A stretch of DNA of 64,000 nucleotides from an uncultured Bdellovibrionales bacterium (GTDB taxonomy: Bacteria > Bdellovibrionota > Bdellovibrionia > Bdellovibrionales > UBA1609): NCBI GenBank assembly GCA_903833275.1, contig CAILEP010000007.1, forward strand, positions 62,001 to 126,000. Reading direction: 5' to 3'. The notes under the pieces were generated by a model, which was given only the letters and a program-made list of their open reading frames with translations, ran no database searches and was not told where the DNA came from. Positions 15,790 to 23,727 of the stretch are shown here, piece after piece. Within the stretch, counting starts at the first letter, position 1, and the number at the start of each line of letters is the position of its first letter. Position numbers and translations under genes: made by a program.

Positions 15790-17133
15790 TTAGCCTTCAG
15801 ACAATCTTTTTAAAACAAATGGATAAGTCACTCGTACGCTTACGTTGCCAGTGGGTTGCGGAAACTTCCAACCGCGCAATTTACTGACAATGCAGCTTTC
15901 AACTCGTTGCGAACCCACTGAAGTATTGGCCACTTTTGCCGATTCAACAGCACCGCGTGAGCCGATCACAAACTTTACCGCAACACGGCCTGAAAGATCT
16001 GGATTGGCCTGTAAGCCTTGTTCGTAGCAGTAGGTCACCTGGCCAATGTTTCGTTGGATCACAGTATTAATCTGATCGCGATCAAGACCGCCTTCGATCA
16101 ATGATTCTTCGCCGAGCGGTTCAAAGTAGGCGCCGGCAGAACCGGCCATGTGCATGGTGCCGTAACCTGGGCGACCGCCACCGAGCCCGCTCGAAGCCGT
16201 GCCCCCGTAGCCTTGAAGAGAATTGCCCTGGCCGTTGCCGATGCCAGTGGCGATCAAGCCTTTGCCGAGCAACCCACGAGTGAAGCCACCGCGCATCGCA
16301 GGGCCGCCGTAACCGATGCCAGGGCCGTCGTGTTTGGCGTTAACGTTTAGCCCGCCCGAGCCGTGATATTGAGTGCCCATGCCGCCACCAAGCACACCGA
16401 GCGCGCCTGAATTCTGCATGCTCGTGCCAGGGCGACTGCTGTTTCCGTGCCCTTTGGCCGAAGTTGAGGTTGCGACGACATCGCGGCGAATCTTGACGTG
16501 TTTGCTTGTCACTTTTGCAGTGACGGTTTTGTTTTTTAAATTTTGCTGATTGATTTTGTGCTCAGCCATATCAACGACTTGGTGATTGGCTTTGGCTTCT
16601 TCGATGTGCTGCTCGAAAACTTGCACAGTGACGGCCTGAGGGGCCTTCTCAAAGAAACGATGCATAACCCAAGCTGAAATCAATACGAGGGCCAGCGCGG
16701 CGACATGGCCGAGCGAAGAGTAACCGATGAACTGTACAAATTTACTATTGTCTTCTTTTGTTGCGGTCACGTCTTTCTTAAGTAATGCGGCATCGGTGTT
16801 CTCAATCATGCGCAAGCGACCAAAGGCCCCGATCGAAATAGGTTTTATTCTAAGGTTAGAGCGCTCGATGACCGTGATCAGCTGAAAAGCGTCGCGTTTA
16901 GCGGCCGGGGTCGCTTCATTCTGCTCAGCAACCAATTTCATTTCATTCTCAAAAGCGATCAAGTTATCAACAAATTCGATTCTCTGACGATCAGCGCGAA
17001 CAACCGCAAAAAGTTTATTGGTGCGCCATTTGATGTAGCGAATAGTCTCACCATTCGAATTTTCAAATACGATATTTTCGTTTTTCAAACCGGTTTTCAT
17101 TTTGCTAACCTCTACTTCTGTGCTCGGTCTCAT
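15790..17133 (-). CDS. AgmX/PglI-type TonB-like protein
   Basis: 447 residues. A cytoplasmic N-terminal domain (about 1-135) precedes one membrane helix (about 144-163, HVAALALVLISAWVMH), a periplasmic linker, a Gly-rich stretch (about 235-345) and a C-terminal TonB-like domain (about 355-445, QVTYCYEQGLQANPDLSGRV ... WKFPQPTGNVSVRVTYPF). The C-terminal module matches what is annotated as the AgmX/PglI C-terminal domain in myxobacterial gliding proteins. It should link inner-membrane motor movement to the outer membrane. The ATG at 17133 overlaps the preceding stop (ATGA) but has no Shine-Dalgarno sequence. A second ATG at 17100 is preceded by AGAGGT at good distance, and could be the main start. 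Confidence 0.82.
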   Translation of the reverse strand: MRPSTEVEVSKMKTGLKNENIVFENSNGETIRYIKWRTNKLFAVVRADRQRIEFVDNLIAFENEMKLVAEQNEATPAAKRDAFQLITVIERSNLRIKPISIGAFGRLRMIENTDAALLKKDVTATKEDNSKFVQFIGYSSLGHVAALALVLISAWVMHRFFEKAPQAVTVQVFEQHIEEAKANHQVVDMAEHKINQQNLKNKTVTAKVTSKHVKIRRDVVATSTSAKGHGNSSRPGTSMQNSGALGVLGGGMGTQYHGSGGLNVNAKHDGPGIGYGGPAMRGGFTRGLLGKGLIATGIGNGQGNSLQGYGGTASSGLGGGRPGYGTMHMAGSAGAYFEPLGEESLIEGGLDRDQINTVIQRNIGQVTYCYEQGLQANPDLSGRVAVKFVIGSRGAVESAKVANTSVGSQRVESCIVSKLRGWKFPQPTGNVSVRVTYPFVLKRLSEG

Positions 17134-17417
17134 GGGTTCAGCCGACTGTTTTTAAGCCGGTCCTTATAATCGGTGCGATAATCCAATAGATTCGAAAGCT
17201 CTTTTTCGTTTTCAACAGTCACGAGCCCCTCATTAGCGCTCTGATATTGCCCGCGCACTGTCATGCCATCAAATTTGAAGTCAGTGCCAACGTCGGTGGC
17301 GGTCGCTGCATTGGCTGCGGTGATAGGCTTTTTCGTTCGCTTAGGTTGAGAGCCGGCATAAGACACAGATGCCACGCCGATCGCCAAAATAATTGAAAGA
17401 GCTTTTAATGCGATCAT
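17130..17417 (-). CDS. Small exported protein of the gliding-type operon
   Basis: 95 residues with a signal peptide (about 1-22, ending SYAGS). The mature part is short and charged (GTDFKFDGMTVRGQYQSANE ... LLDYRTDYKDRL) with no domain I recognise. It overlaps the upstream TPR gene and the downstream AgmX-like gene by 4 bases each, so it is translated as part of the operon and is real. Its place next to AgmX/TPR genes resembles that of small periplasmic Glt proteins such as GltF, but I see no sequence basis for that name. Confidence 0.65.
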   Translation of the reverse strand: MIALKALSIILAIGVASVSYAGSQPKRTKKPITAANAATATDVGTDFKFDGMTVRGQYQSANEGLVTVENEKELSNLLDYRTDYKDRLKNSRLNP

Positions 17418-20400
17418 CTGGCCACCTTTTTCTGGGTCGAGAGCTTATCGTTCAAGTTCTCAAGTCGGGCTTCAAGAAATACCACCATCGGGACTTCATC
17501 GCGACGAGCCTCAATCTTCTTCAGAGTCTCAATTTTCTCAGTATCAAAAGGCTGCGATCGAACGGCAAGGCGCGCGCGATTGGCTTCATCGCGCGAAGGT
17601 GTTTTGCGGGCCTGCTCGAGAGCGCGTTCGATTTCACTCGCCTGGCCTCGTGGAGCAAAGCGCGAAAGTAAATTCAAGTCAGATATCAAAAGTTGACGTG
17701 CGCCACCGAATTCGGTCTGAGAAAGCTCCATCAACTTAGCGACGGCACCAGACTGAGCCCAGAGAGAGGCCAATTTCTGCTTGGCGGTCTCAGCGGTGGC
17801 CTTAAAGGGTGCCGCGCGCTCATGTAAGAGTTGGGCATAGGCTCGGCGCTGGCTTTTCTTTAGATTTCGGGGCAATGGCAATGCGAGAAGGTCATTGTAC
17901 AGACGGCTATATTGTTCGGCGACGCGATTGAGCGCAATAATTTGAAGAGTAAAGTCATTGCGGGCCATAGCGAAATTGGCGCGTTTCTCCGCCGTTTTTA
18001 ACAAGGCGATTTTAATCTTTAGTGTTCTTTGTATCCCGCTATCACTTCGAGTGTTTAGGTGGGTTTGGCTGAGCATTTTATCAAGTTTTTGATCTGAGTC
18101 GAGGGCCAGGTAACGTTGAATAGTCGGGTAAGAGCTGCTTCGGGCGATACTGCGATCGTTTGAATACTTCTTAAGTTCATCGATGCGGCGAGATTTGGCA
18201 AAAGCCTCAATCACGCTCGCGCCATAGATCTCAGGTGACTTTTTAAGTTGAGCGCGAAAAGTGCCGAGCATCTGCCACGGGTTCTTCGCTTCATGAATCA
18301 TTTTGGCATAAACGCCAGCGGCTTGGGCCTGATTGTGGGTACTGCGCAAAAAGTTTTGATAGTAAATGCGGGCATCGTGACCAGATAACTCAGCGAGCAA
18401 AGCGAATTTTAAATAGCGAGCATCGATGCTGAGGTCAGAAAAGTGAATTTGTTTAGCGACCCGAAACGCATTTGAAAAATCGAGGCGCGCCTCAAAGGCC
18501 CAGAGTTGAGCGCCGTTGGCGAAATCTTTATCGGTAGGTGATAATTTTTTAATGCTGAGCATATTCTGGGCGGCCGTCAAAACGGTATTAATGTCCGATA
18601 TCTTTTGCGCCATCAGAATTTGGTTTTTGTAGATCGAAGCGCGTTCTTGTTCGGTCGCGCCGGCAAGAGGGGCGGCGCCTAACTGGCTCAGAGCTGCCGC
18701 GACCTCAGAATTGTTGCTGATATTTTTGCTATATCTTTGGATTGAAGCATTGACCGTGGCTTTTCTAGCAACTGCCAAATAATTGTTCTTTTTCTGCGGA
18801 AAGTTCGAAGCGTATATCTTCGACTGACTTTCGACATGGGCGGTGTCGCCGATATTGGCCCACGAGTCGAGGGCGAGGTCGGCAGCTTGAAGTCTTAAAG
18901 AAAGATCACGGCATTTTGATTCGTTAGCGATTCGGTCAAATTCGGCTGCGGCCTCGGCAAATCGTTTTTGATCATACTTAAGATGTGCAATCTGATATCG
19001 AACTTGAAATTGCTTTTCGCCATCGGGTCGTAAGCTTAGATAGTGCGCATAGGCGCTGGTCATAATGGCTTTGTCAGTCGACTCTTCGGCGCACTCGATC
19101 TCAGCTAGTAGCGAACCCTCTAGGGTTTTTGCCAAGAAAATACGTTTGGCGTCAGTGATATCATGAGAATTAAGTTGTCGCGCACTTTCATCTGCCGATT
19201 GGGCATAGAATTTTGCAGCGGCTTCGCGATGCTGTCTGCGACGCGCAATGTGGCCAGCCCATTGAACCATCTCAACGTCGCCTGAGTTGTACTGCGCATA
19301 TATTTGCAGGGCTTCGTAAAGGCCTTCGCTTGGGTTCTTTTTTTCTTTTTTAATCCAAGTGTGAGCATAAGCTCGCGAGCGAGCGCGAAGATCGTCGCAA
19401 TTTTCTTGCTTCTTACAATCAGCTTGTGCGAGGCCTATATAGAATTTCTTGTAAAGGTCGAGTGATTGGCGATAGAGATTTTGATCCCAAATGGTCTGTG
19501 CGGTTCTAATTTGAATCTCGAGAGACTCATCACCGGCTACCGTGCCCAGTGCCGTGTAACGTTGCCATACAAGCAGCGCGCCCGCCTTGTTGCCCAAACG
19601 GTCGGCCTCTTGGCCTAAGTAGAACAAATTCGAGCGGCGTTCAGATTCGGGGCTCAGTGAGATTAACTGTTCGATTGAACTATTGTCGATACCATCACGT
19701 GCAATAAAAGTGGCGAGGTCACGTGCCATGTCTTTTTGAAATGAAGAATCGGCGGCGGCAGAGTTGGCCCGAAGTGTTCGAAGGGCCGCCAAGACGATAG
19801 ATTTAGCTTTGCGAGCATTGCCATTGTTAAATTGGCACCACGAAAGTCGATATTGAGCCAATGTGGGGTTAGAGATTTCAAAGTTCAGTGCCTGCTCATA
19901 ATTTTTGCGAGCTTCTGGATAGTTGCCGCCACGAAAGTAAAGTTCGCCAAGGCCAGCAAAGCTTTCGCCGCGCAAAGAGCCTTTGGTGCTCGGTGCCGCC
20001 AGCGTGGCTTTAAAAAGCCCTTCGGCTTTTTTAGTGTCGCCTTGAAGTGAATAGAGGTGAGTTACCTGCATTAATGCATGCTCTTTCTGTTGCCCACTCG
20101 TGTGGCTAAGAGCGCTCATATAGTAATCAATGGCCGTCGTGCGATCAAGTTTTGCGCCGTCACAGGTTTTGCAGCTCGTGGCTTCTTCGTCGATGGTTTT
20201 GAGGCGCGCGCGATCAGAATAGAGATCGGCAAGGCGCACACGAAGTGCCATTTCGCCGGCTTGGCCTTTTAGCCCGGGCAGTGCCGATTCGAGTTTTTTG
20301 ATAACCATATTGTGGGTCGCGACGTCCATTTTGAGCGGAGCAGAATCTTCAGATTCAGAACCGCCGGCCAGGGCAACCGCCGAGGTTAGCATCGGTGCAA

Positions 20401-20443
20401 GAATCGAAATTAGAAAAAGGTTTCGACCTACACGGTTTTGCAT
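17414..20443 (-). CDS. 1009-residue periplasmic TPR protein
   Basis: A signal peptide (about 1-27) is followed by helical repeats over nearly the whole length, with classic TPR spacing such as AIDYYMSALSHTSGQQKEHA, GLGELYFRGGNYPEARKNYEQAL and LAQYRLSWCQFNNGNARKA. The sequence has CKTC near residue 95 and few other cysteines. Long TPR proteins act as scaffolds. In the Agl-Glt gliding complex of Myxococcus, several TPR proteins (GltD, GltE, GltI) fill the periplasm between motor and outer membrane. This gene directly follows the second TolR-like gene (no gap) and overlaps the small exported gene. TPR content is clear; the exact counterpart is not. Confidence 0.8.
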   Translation of the reverse strand: MQNRVGRNLFLISILAPMLTSAVALAGGSESEDSAPLKMDVATHNMVIKKLESALPGLKGQAGEMALRVRLADLYSDRARLKTIDEEATSCKTCDGAKLDRTTAIDYYMSALSHTSGQQKEHALMQVTHLYSLQGDTKKAEGLFKATLAAPSTKGSLRGESFAGLGELYFRGGNYPEARKNYEQALNFEISNPTLAQYRLSWCQFNNGNARKAKSIVLAALRTLRANSAAADSSFQKDMARDLATFIARDGIDNSSIEQLISLSPESERRSNLFYLGQEADRLGNKAGALLVWQRYTALGTVAGDESLEIQIRTAQTIWDQNLYRQSLDLYKKFYIGLAQADCKKQENCDDLRARSRAYAHTWIKKEKKNPSEGLYEALQIYAQYNSGDVEMVQWAGHIARRRQHREAAAKFYAQSADESARQLNSHDITDAKRIFLAKTLEGSLLAEIECAEESTDKAIMTSAYAHYLSLRPDGEKQFQVRYQIAHLKYDQKRFAEAAAEFDRIANESKCRDLSLRLQAADLALDSWANIGDTAHVESQSKIYASNFPQKKNNYLAVARKATVNASIQRYSKNISNNSEVAAALSQLGAAPLAGATEQERASIYKNQILMAQKISDINTVLTAAQNMLSIKKLSPTDKDFANGAQLWAFEARLDFSNAFRVAKQIHFSDLSIDARYLKFALLAELSGHDARIYYQNFLRSTHNQAQAAGVYAKMIHEAKNPWQMLGTFRAQLKKSPEIYGASVIEAFAKSRRIDELKKYSNDRSIARSSSYPTIQRYLALDSDQKLDKMLSQTHLNTRSDSGIQRTLKIKIALLKTAEKRANFAMARNDFTLQIIALNRVAEQYSRLYNDLLALPLPRNLKKSQRRAYAQLLHERAAPFKATAETAKQKLASLWAQSGAVAKLMELSQTEFGGARQLLISDLNLLSRFAPRGQASEIERALEQARKTPSRDEANRARLAVRSQPFDTEKIETLKKIEARRDEVPMVVFLEARLENLNDKLSTQKKVAR

Positions 20444-20935
20444 TTAGGTTTCATCCTCTTGAAGAACGGCAAAGCGAACTTGCTCAAAGCCAGCTTGCAA
20501 TCCTGAAAGTACGGCTGGGTTGATTTGTGAGAAGCTCGCTTTTCGATCAGCTTGAATCACAACATAAGGAGTATGAGTGCGATCTTTCTCGGCCTTCAAT
20601 GTTTCAGCCAGATGATCAATGGCAATTGCGGTCTTACCAATAAAGTAGTGACCATTTTGAACCATAACCACGAGACCACCTTCAAGTACGGTGCTGTGGT
20701 AAGCGTGGGGCAATGACATATTCTTTGGTACATCCATGCTCTCGCCACCAAATGAAGTCGCTAGCAAGAGGTACGCGAGAATTGTTGTAAAGCAATCAAC
20801 AAGAGAGGTGAGAGATATCGTCGTAGCGATTTCTTTTTTACCGTTTGAAGACTGCGCGGGTCGCATGACGCCCAAGCCACCGAGGCTTGATTCGATTTGC
20901 GTTTCGTTCATAATTTGCATCGTCTTAAGGCTCAT
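20444..20935 (-). CDS. ExbD/TolR-like motor subunit with the conserved Asp
   Basis: 163 residues. A cytoplasmic N-terminal tail of about 40 residues precedes one membrane helix (about 41-61). It contains LTSLVDCFTTILAYLLL, in which Asp47 corresponds to the proton-path aspartate of ExbD, TolR and MotB. A small periplasmic domain follows (YVVIQADRKASFSQINPAVL) of the TolR/ExbD fold. It is the second of two TolR-like genes after a TolQ-like gene, the arrangement of aglR-aglQ-aglS. It probably forms the stator with the other two and powers the TPR/TonB-like parts with proton motive force. Confidence 0.85.
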   Translation of the reverse strand: MSLKTMQIMNETQIESSLGGLGVMRPAQSSNGKKEIATTISLTSLVDCFTTILAYLLLATSFGGESMDVPKNMSLPHAYHSTVLEGGLVVMVQNGHYFIGKTAIAIDHLAETLKAEKDRTHTPYVVIQADRKASFSQINPAVLSGLQAGFEQVRFAVLQEDET

Positions 20936-20981
20936 AATTTAATCTCCCTCGCGGGTTCAAGGTTCATTCCACAAAATTCAA

Positions 20982-21431
20982 TTACAGTGGCGCGATACCG
21001 ACCTGCGAGAAGTTCTCTTTTTTCAATTTATCCATGACAAAAATAATATCTTCGTATGAAGAATCAGCCGCCGGCAGCACCATTGCCATTTTCAGGCCCG
21101 GCATTTTCGACTTAATGAGGTGCGCGTACTTTTCGATAGCAATGAGATTGCTGTGGGCAATTTTAAAATCGGGCATACCTTTTGTTTCTAGGTTTTTGCC
21201 GTCGTTGACCACTAAACGAACCGAGCCATCATTGTCAAACTTCGCCCAGAGCGACATCGGGTTCTTGGCGGTTTCGGCACCATCGGTGCCGAAAGCCTGA
21301 TCTGTATTGAAAGTACCGATGCGAGTCCAGACCGAGACCAAAAGCAAGAAGCTGATGCACACGGCGAGAACCGAAATAAACGGTAGGAGGTTCAGTTCAA
21401 ATTCAAGATGTCTTTTTTTAGATCTTGCCAT
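20982..21431 (-). CDS. ExbD/TolR-like subunit lacking the membrane Asp
   Basis: 149 residues. The short cytoplasmic N-terminus and single helix (about 13-34) read ELNLLPFISVLAVCISFLLL. By alignment with the PLVDV motif of TolR and ExbD, the proton-binding Asp is replaced by Ser, and there is no other Asp in the helix. The periplasmic part (about 60-149) has the usual end (KMAMVLPAADSSYEDIIFVM). A stator with one Asp-bearing and one Asp-less TolR-like subunit is suggested by its neighbour at 20444-20935. The ATG has SD GGAGC upstream and lies 23 bases after the TolQ-like gene. Confidence 0.8.
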   Translation of the reverse strand: MARSKKRHLEFELNLLPFISVLAVCISFLLLVSVWTRIGTFNTDQAFGTDGAETAKNPMSLWAKFDNDGSVRLVVNDGKNLETKGMPDFKIAHSNLIAIEKYAHLIKSKMPGLKMAMVLPAADSSYEDIIFVMDKLKKENFSQVGIAPL

Positions 21432-21454
21432 ACCATTGCTCCTTCAGCGATTTC

Positions 21455-22150
21455 TTAGTTGCCTTTTTGCGGGCGCGAAACTTTCGCGGGTACTGATTCA
21501 AAACTAAAGCTCAACCAATTAAATGCTTTGAATGCGGCTTGGTTCAGATCTTCTTGCAAATGATTCGTTCTGTTCATCAAAATTGCGTACATAACCAGAG
21601 CCGGTATCGCCATAATTAAGCCGTAAGCTGTGGCGTTCATGGCAAGGGCCACACCCTGTGTAAGGTACATTGATTTTTCAGCTGCATTCATGCTTGAAAC
21701 TGACGAGAAAGCCTGAATCAAACCAATGATCGTGCCCAAAAGGCCGAGAAGGGTACCAACGTTACCGAGCATTGAAAGAAAGCCTGTGCGTCTTTCAAGT
21801 TTCGAATTCTCAACAGCTAAGATCTCGTCCATTTTTGCTTGAATCTCGTCGCGACCACCCATGTCTTGCGCAGCTAAAATACCGGCTTGAATAACGGCGG
21901 CAACAGGTTCGTTGCGCGAAAGCGTTCGGGCTTTCGAGAGAGCTAAATCAAGACGACCTTTCTTAATGTCATCTTCAAAATCTTTAGCGATCGCTTTTTG
22001 ATTCTGACCGCGATTGATGAACAGCGCATAAACGCGCTCAGCAATTATCGCAATTGAGAAGATCTGCGCGATCATAATTGCGAACATCCAGATGCCGCCC
22101 TCAGAAAAGGCTTTGGCGATCGATGAGATGATGTTTATGTGTGTTTCCAT
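21455..22150 (-). CDS. TolQ/ExbB/MotA-type proton channel subunit
   Basis: 231 residues with three membrane helices: one near the N-terminus (about 15-38), one with LGNVGTLLGLLGTIIGLIQAF (about 133-153) and one with NATAYGLIMAIPALVMYAIL (about 172-192). These two later segments are the signature of MotA/TolQ/ExbB proteins. It is the first gene of the operon and is followed by two TolR-like genes, the same trio as AglR-AglQ-AglS of the Myxococcus gliding motor. It also fits Tol-Pal or ExbBD function, but no TolA, TolB or Pal gene is nearby. The Shine-Dalgarno AAGGAG is clear before the ATG at 22150. Confidence 0.88.
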   Translation of the reverse strand: METHINIISSIAKAFSEGGIWMFAIMIAQIFSIAIIAERVYALFINRGQNQKAIAKDFEDDIKKGRLDLALSKARTLSRNEPVAAVIQAGILAAQDMGGRDEIQAKMDEILAVENSKLERRTGFLSMLGNVGTLLGLLGTIIGLIQAFSSVSSMNAAEKSMYLTQGVALAMNATAYGLIMAIPALVMYAILMNRTNHLQEDLNQAAFKAFNWLSFSFESVPAKVSRPQKGN

Positions 22151-22608
22151 TTTACTCTCCTTAAAATTTTACTTTTGCTTCACGCCAAAAATTGTCAGCT
22201 TGCTTATAATTTTTTCGTGCTAGCGTTTTTCTTTTCCGAACAACCTTAACGCAATCGCGATGCCAGCGCCGCCGAGGCCCTTGGGTTCGCTCGCTCAAGC
22301 CTGTGGGCAATTGTTTCATTGCAGGTGACGAAAAGAGGCGCGGGCGGTGAATCAAAGAGCTGAAACTCAATAGTTCGAATTTGTGCGTGTTGAATAGGCT
22401 TTGATCAAACTTCAATTATGCAGTGGCTGCGCCGACATTTTTGCCAATTATTGTCACTCTTGGCGGTATCTGGCGTAGATTTGGCACACTCCTAATATAT
22501 AGGGCGCAATTAAGGTGGTGCCTGCGCACCAGTTCGTCATTAAGCCGATCGCCCTACGGCACTGATTTTGCTCATCTATGAGATGTTTTACTTAACAGGA
22601 GTACCAGT
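22151..22608. promoter_or_regulatory. 458-base divergent intergenic region
   Basis: This region separates the gliding-type operon from the rightward lipoprotein gene and should hold both promoters. I found no convincing -35/-10 pair or sigma-54 site by eye. Near the lipoprotein gene there is a nested stem-loop: AGGGCG (22501-22506) pairs with CGCCCT (22550-22555) and encloses TGGTGC-CTGC-GCACCA (22516-22531). It could be part of the 5' leader of that gene. An open frame on the minus strand (22161-22415) was rejected. Confidence 0.4.
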
Positions 22609-23721
22609 ATGTCTATCCACACACGAAGCCCGTTGTTTTCATTTAAGAGCGTAATTGCCCTTAGTGGCCTGATGCTAATGGCGGCTTGCGCGAAACACGC
22701 AATGCCGACCTATTACGATTCGAACGGCAATGTGATCCCTTTTAGCAAATATAAATTGGCTAAAATGTGTACGGCGCCCAAGCGCCTTGAAATTGCCAAC
22801 GATACAGAAAACACACTCAACAAGCTTGGCAATAGGTCTCAATTTCGTGTGCAAACAGTTTTAACAAAAGATGATGTGCCGGCATTGCCCGAGGCGGCCA
22901 CACCGCGAGTGAGCCTTGAGACTATCAATAGCATTCGCGCATTGATAAATAGCGAAATCCCTGAGGCCCAGTACCCGGTGAGCGAGAGTGTTATCGAAAA
23001 CTCAACTTCAAATAACGCCCTACACGTCACCACCACTTGTGAGAACCTCAAGGCCGTTTACATGGGCCCCGGCACTAAAGGTATTATTGACGGAGATCTT
23101 AAAGACATCGGCTCACATAAAATAGTAATAGAGGGAGTTGATTCTGTAACAAACCAAACGGTCACGGTTACCATCGTTAAAGATATGCCGAAGAGAGCGA
23201 CACAGAAGAAAGCCCTGGCAATTGCTGAAGATAAAGATGCAGCCGGAATCCACACTTTTAAAATCAGCATGGTCAAAAAGACCGAATTGGGCGATCGTAA
23301 AATTGAGTTTGTTCAAACTGTCGTTGACGACGTAAGCGCCCCCGTAGAAATTGACCCGGCGTTATTAGCCATTTACAAAAACATGTCGGCGGCCGCTGAA
23401 GACAAAGCCGCAGCAGCCGAAATTGCTGCGATCGCAGATGCTTCAAAAATCGAATTCTCAGTATTGATGGCAGCACGCAAGGCCATTGCTAACGTGAAAT
23501 CACCCGTTCCAGAGGCCGGGTTAGCGCCAGCGGCACCAGCCGCCTCAGCCGCACCAGCCGCCCCTCCGGCTCCGCAATCAACCCCCGCGAAAGCTCCTGC
23601 GGCCGCGCCTGAAGTGATGACTGTTGAGCACTTGCCGTCAGCACCCGCGACGTCGCCAGGGGCCACGACTGACGCGGGTTCACCTGCGACTCCAGATGCG
23701 GGTTCATCAGAAACTAAATAA
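22609..23721 (+). CDS. Lipoprotein with a Pro/Ala-rich C-terminus
   Basis: 370 residues. A lipoprotein signal ends MLMAAC (lipidated Cys near 27). The central part (about 30-260) has no domain I recognise and contains segments such as KGIIDGDLKDIGSHKIVIEG that look beta-rich. The last 80 residues are low-complexity Ala/Pro/Ser/Thr, probably an extended cell-wall- or surface-spanning tail. SD AGGAG lies 6 bases before the ATG. The gene stands alone between the gliding-type operon and pcrA, with which it converges. Function unknown. Confidence 0.65.
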   Translation: MSIHTRSPLFSFKSVIALSGLMLMAACAKHAMPTYYDSNGNVIPFSKYKLAKMCTAPKRLEIANDTENTLNKLGNRSQFRVQTVLTKDDVPALPEAATPRVSLETINSIRALINSEIPEAQYPVSESVIENSTSNNALHVTTTCENLKAVYMGPGTKGIIDGDLKDIGSHKIVIEGVDSVTNQTVTVTIVKDMPKRATQKKALAIAEDKDAAGIHTFKISMVKKTELGDRKIEFVQTVVDDVSAPVEIDPALLAIYKNMSAAAEDKAAAAEIAAIADASKIEFSVLMAARKAIANVKSPVPEAGLAPAAPAASAAPAAPPAPQSTPAKAPAAAPEVMTVEHLPSAPATSPGATTDAGSPATPDAGSSETK

Positions 23722-23727
23722 GGCCGC

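Noticed and set aside
22161-22415. 84-residue frame on the minus strand just before the TolQ-like gene
   Set aside because: Composition is Arg/Lys/His-rich with no domain, no clear ribosome site, and it lies where the operon promoter and leader should be.
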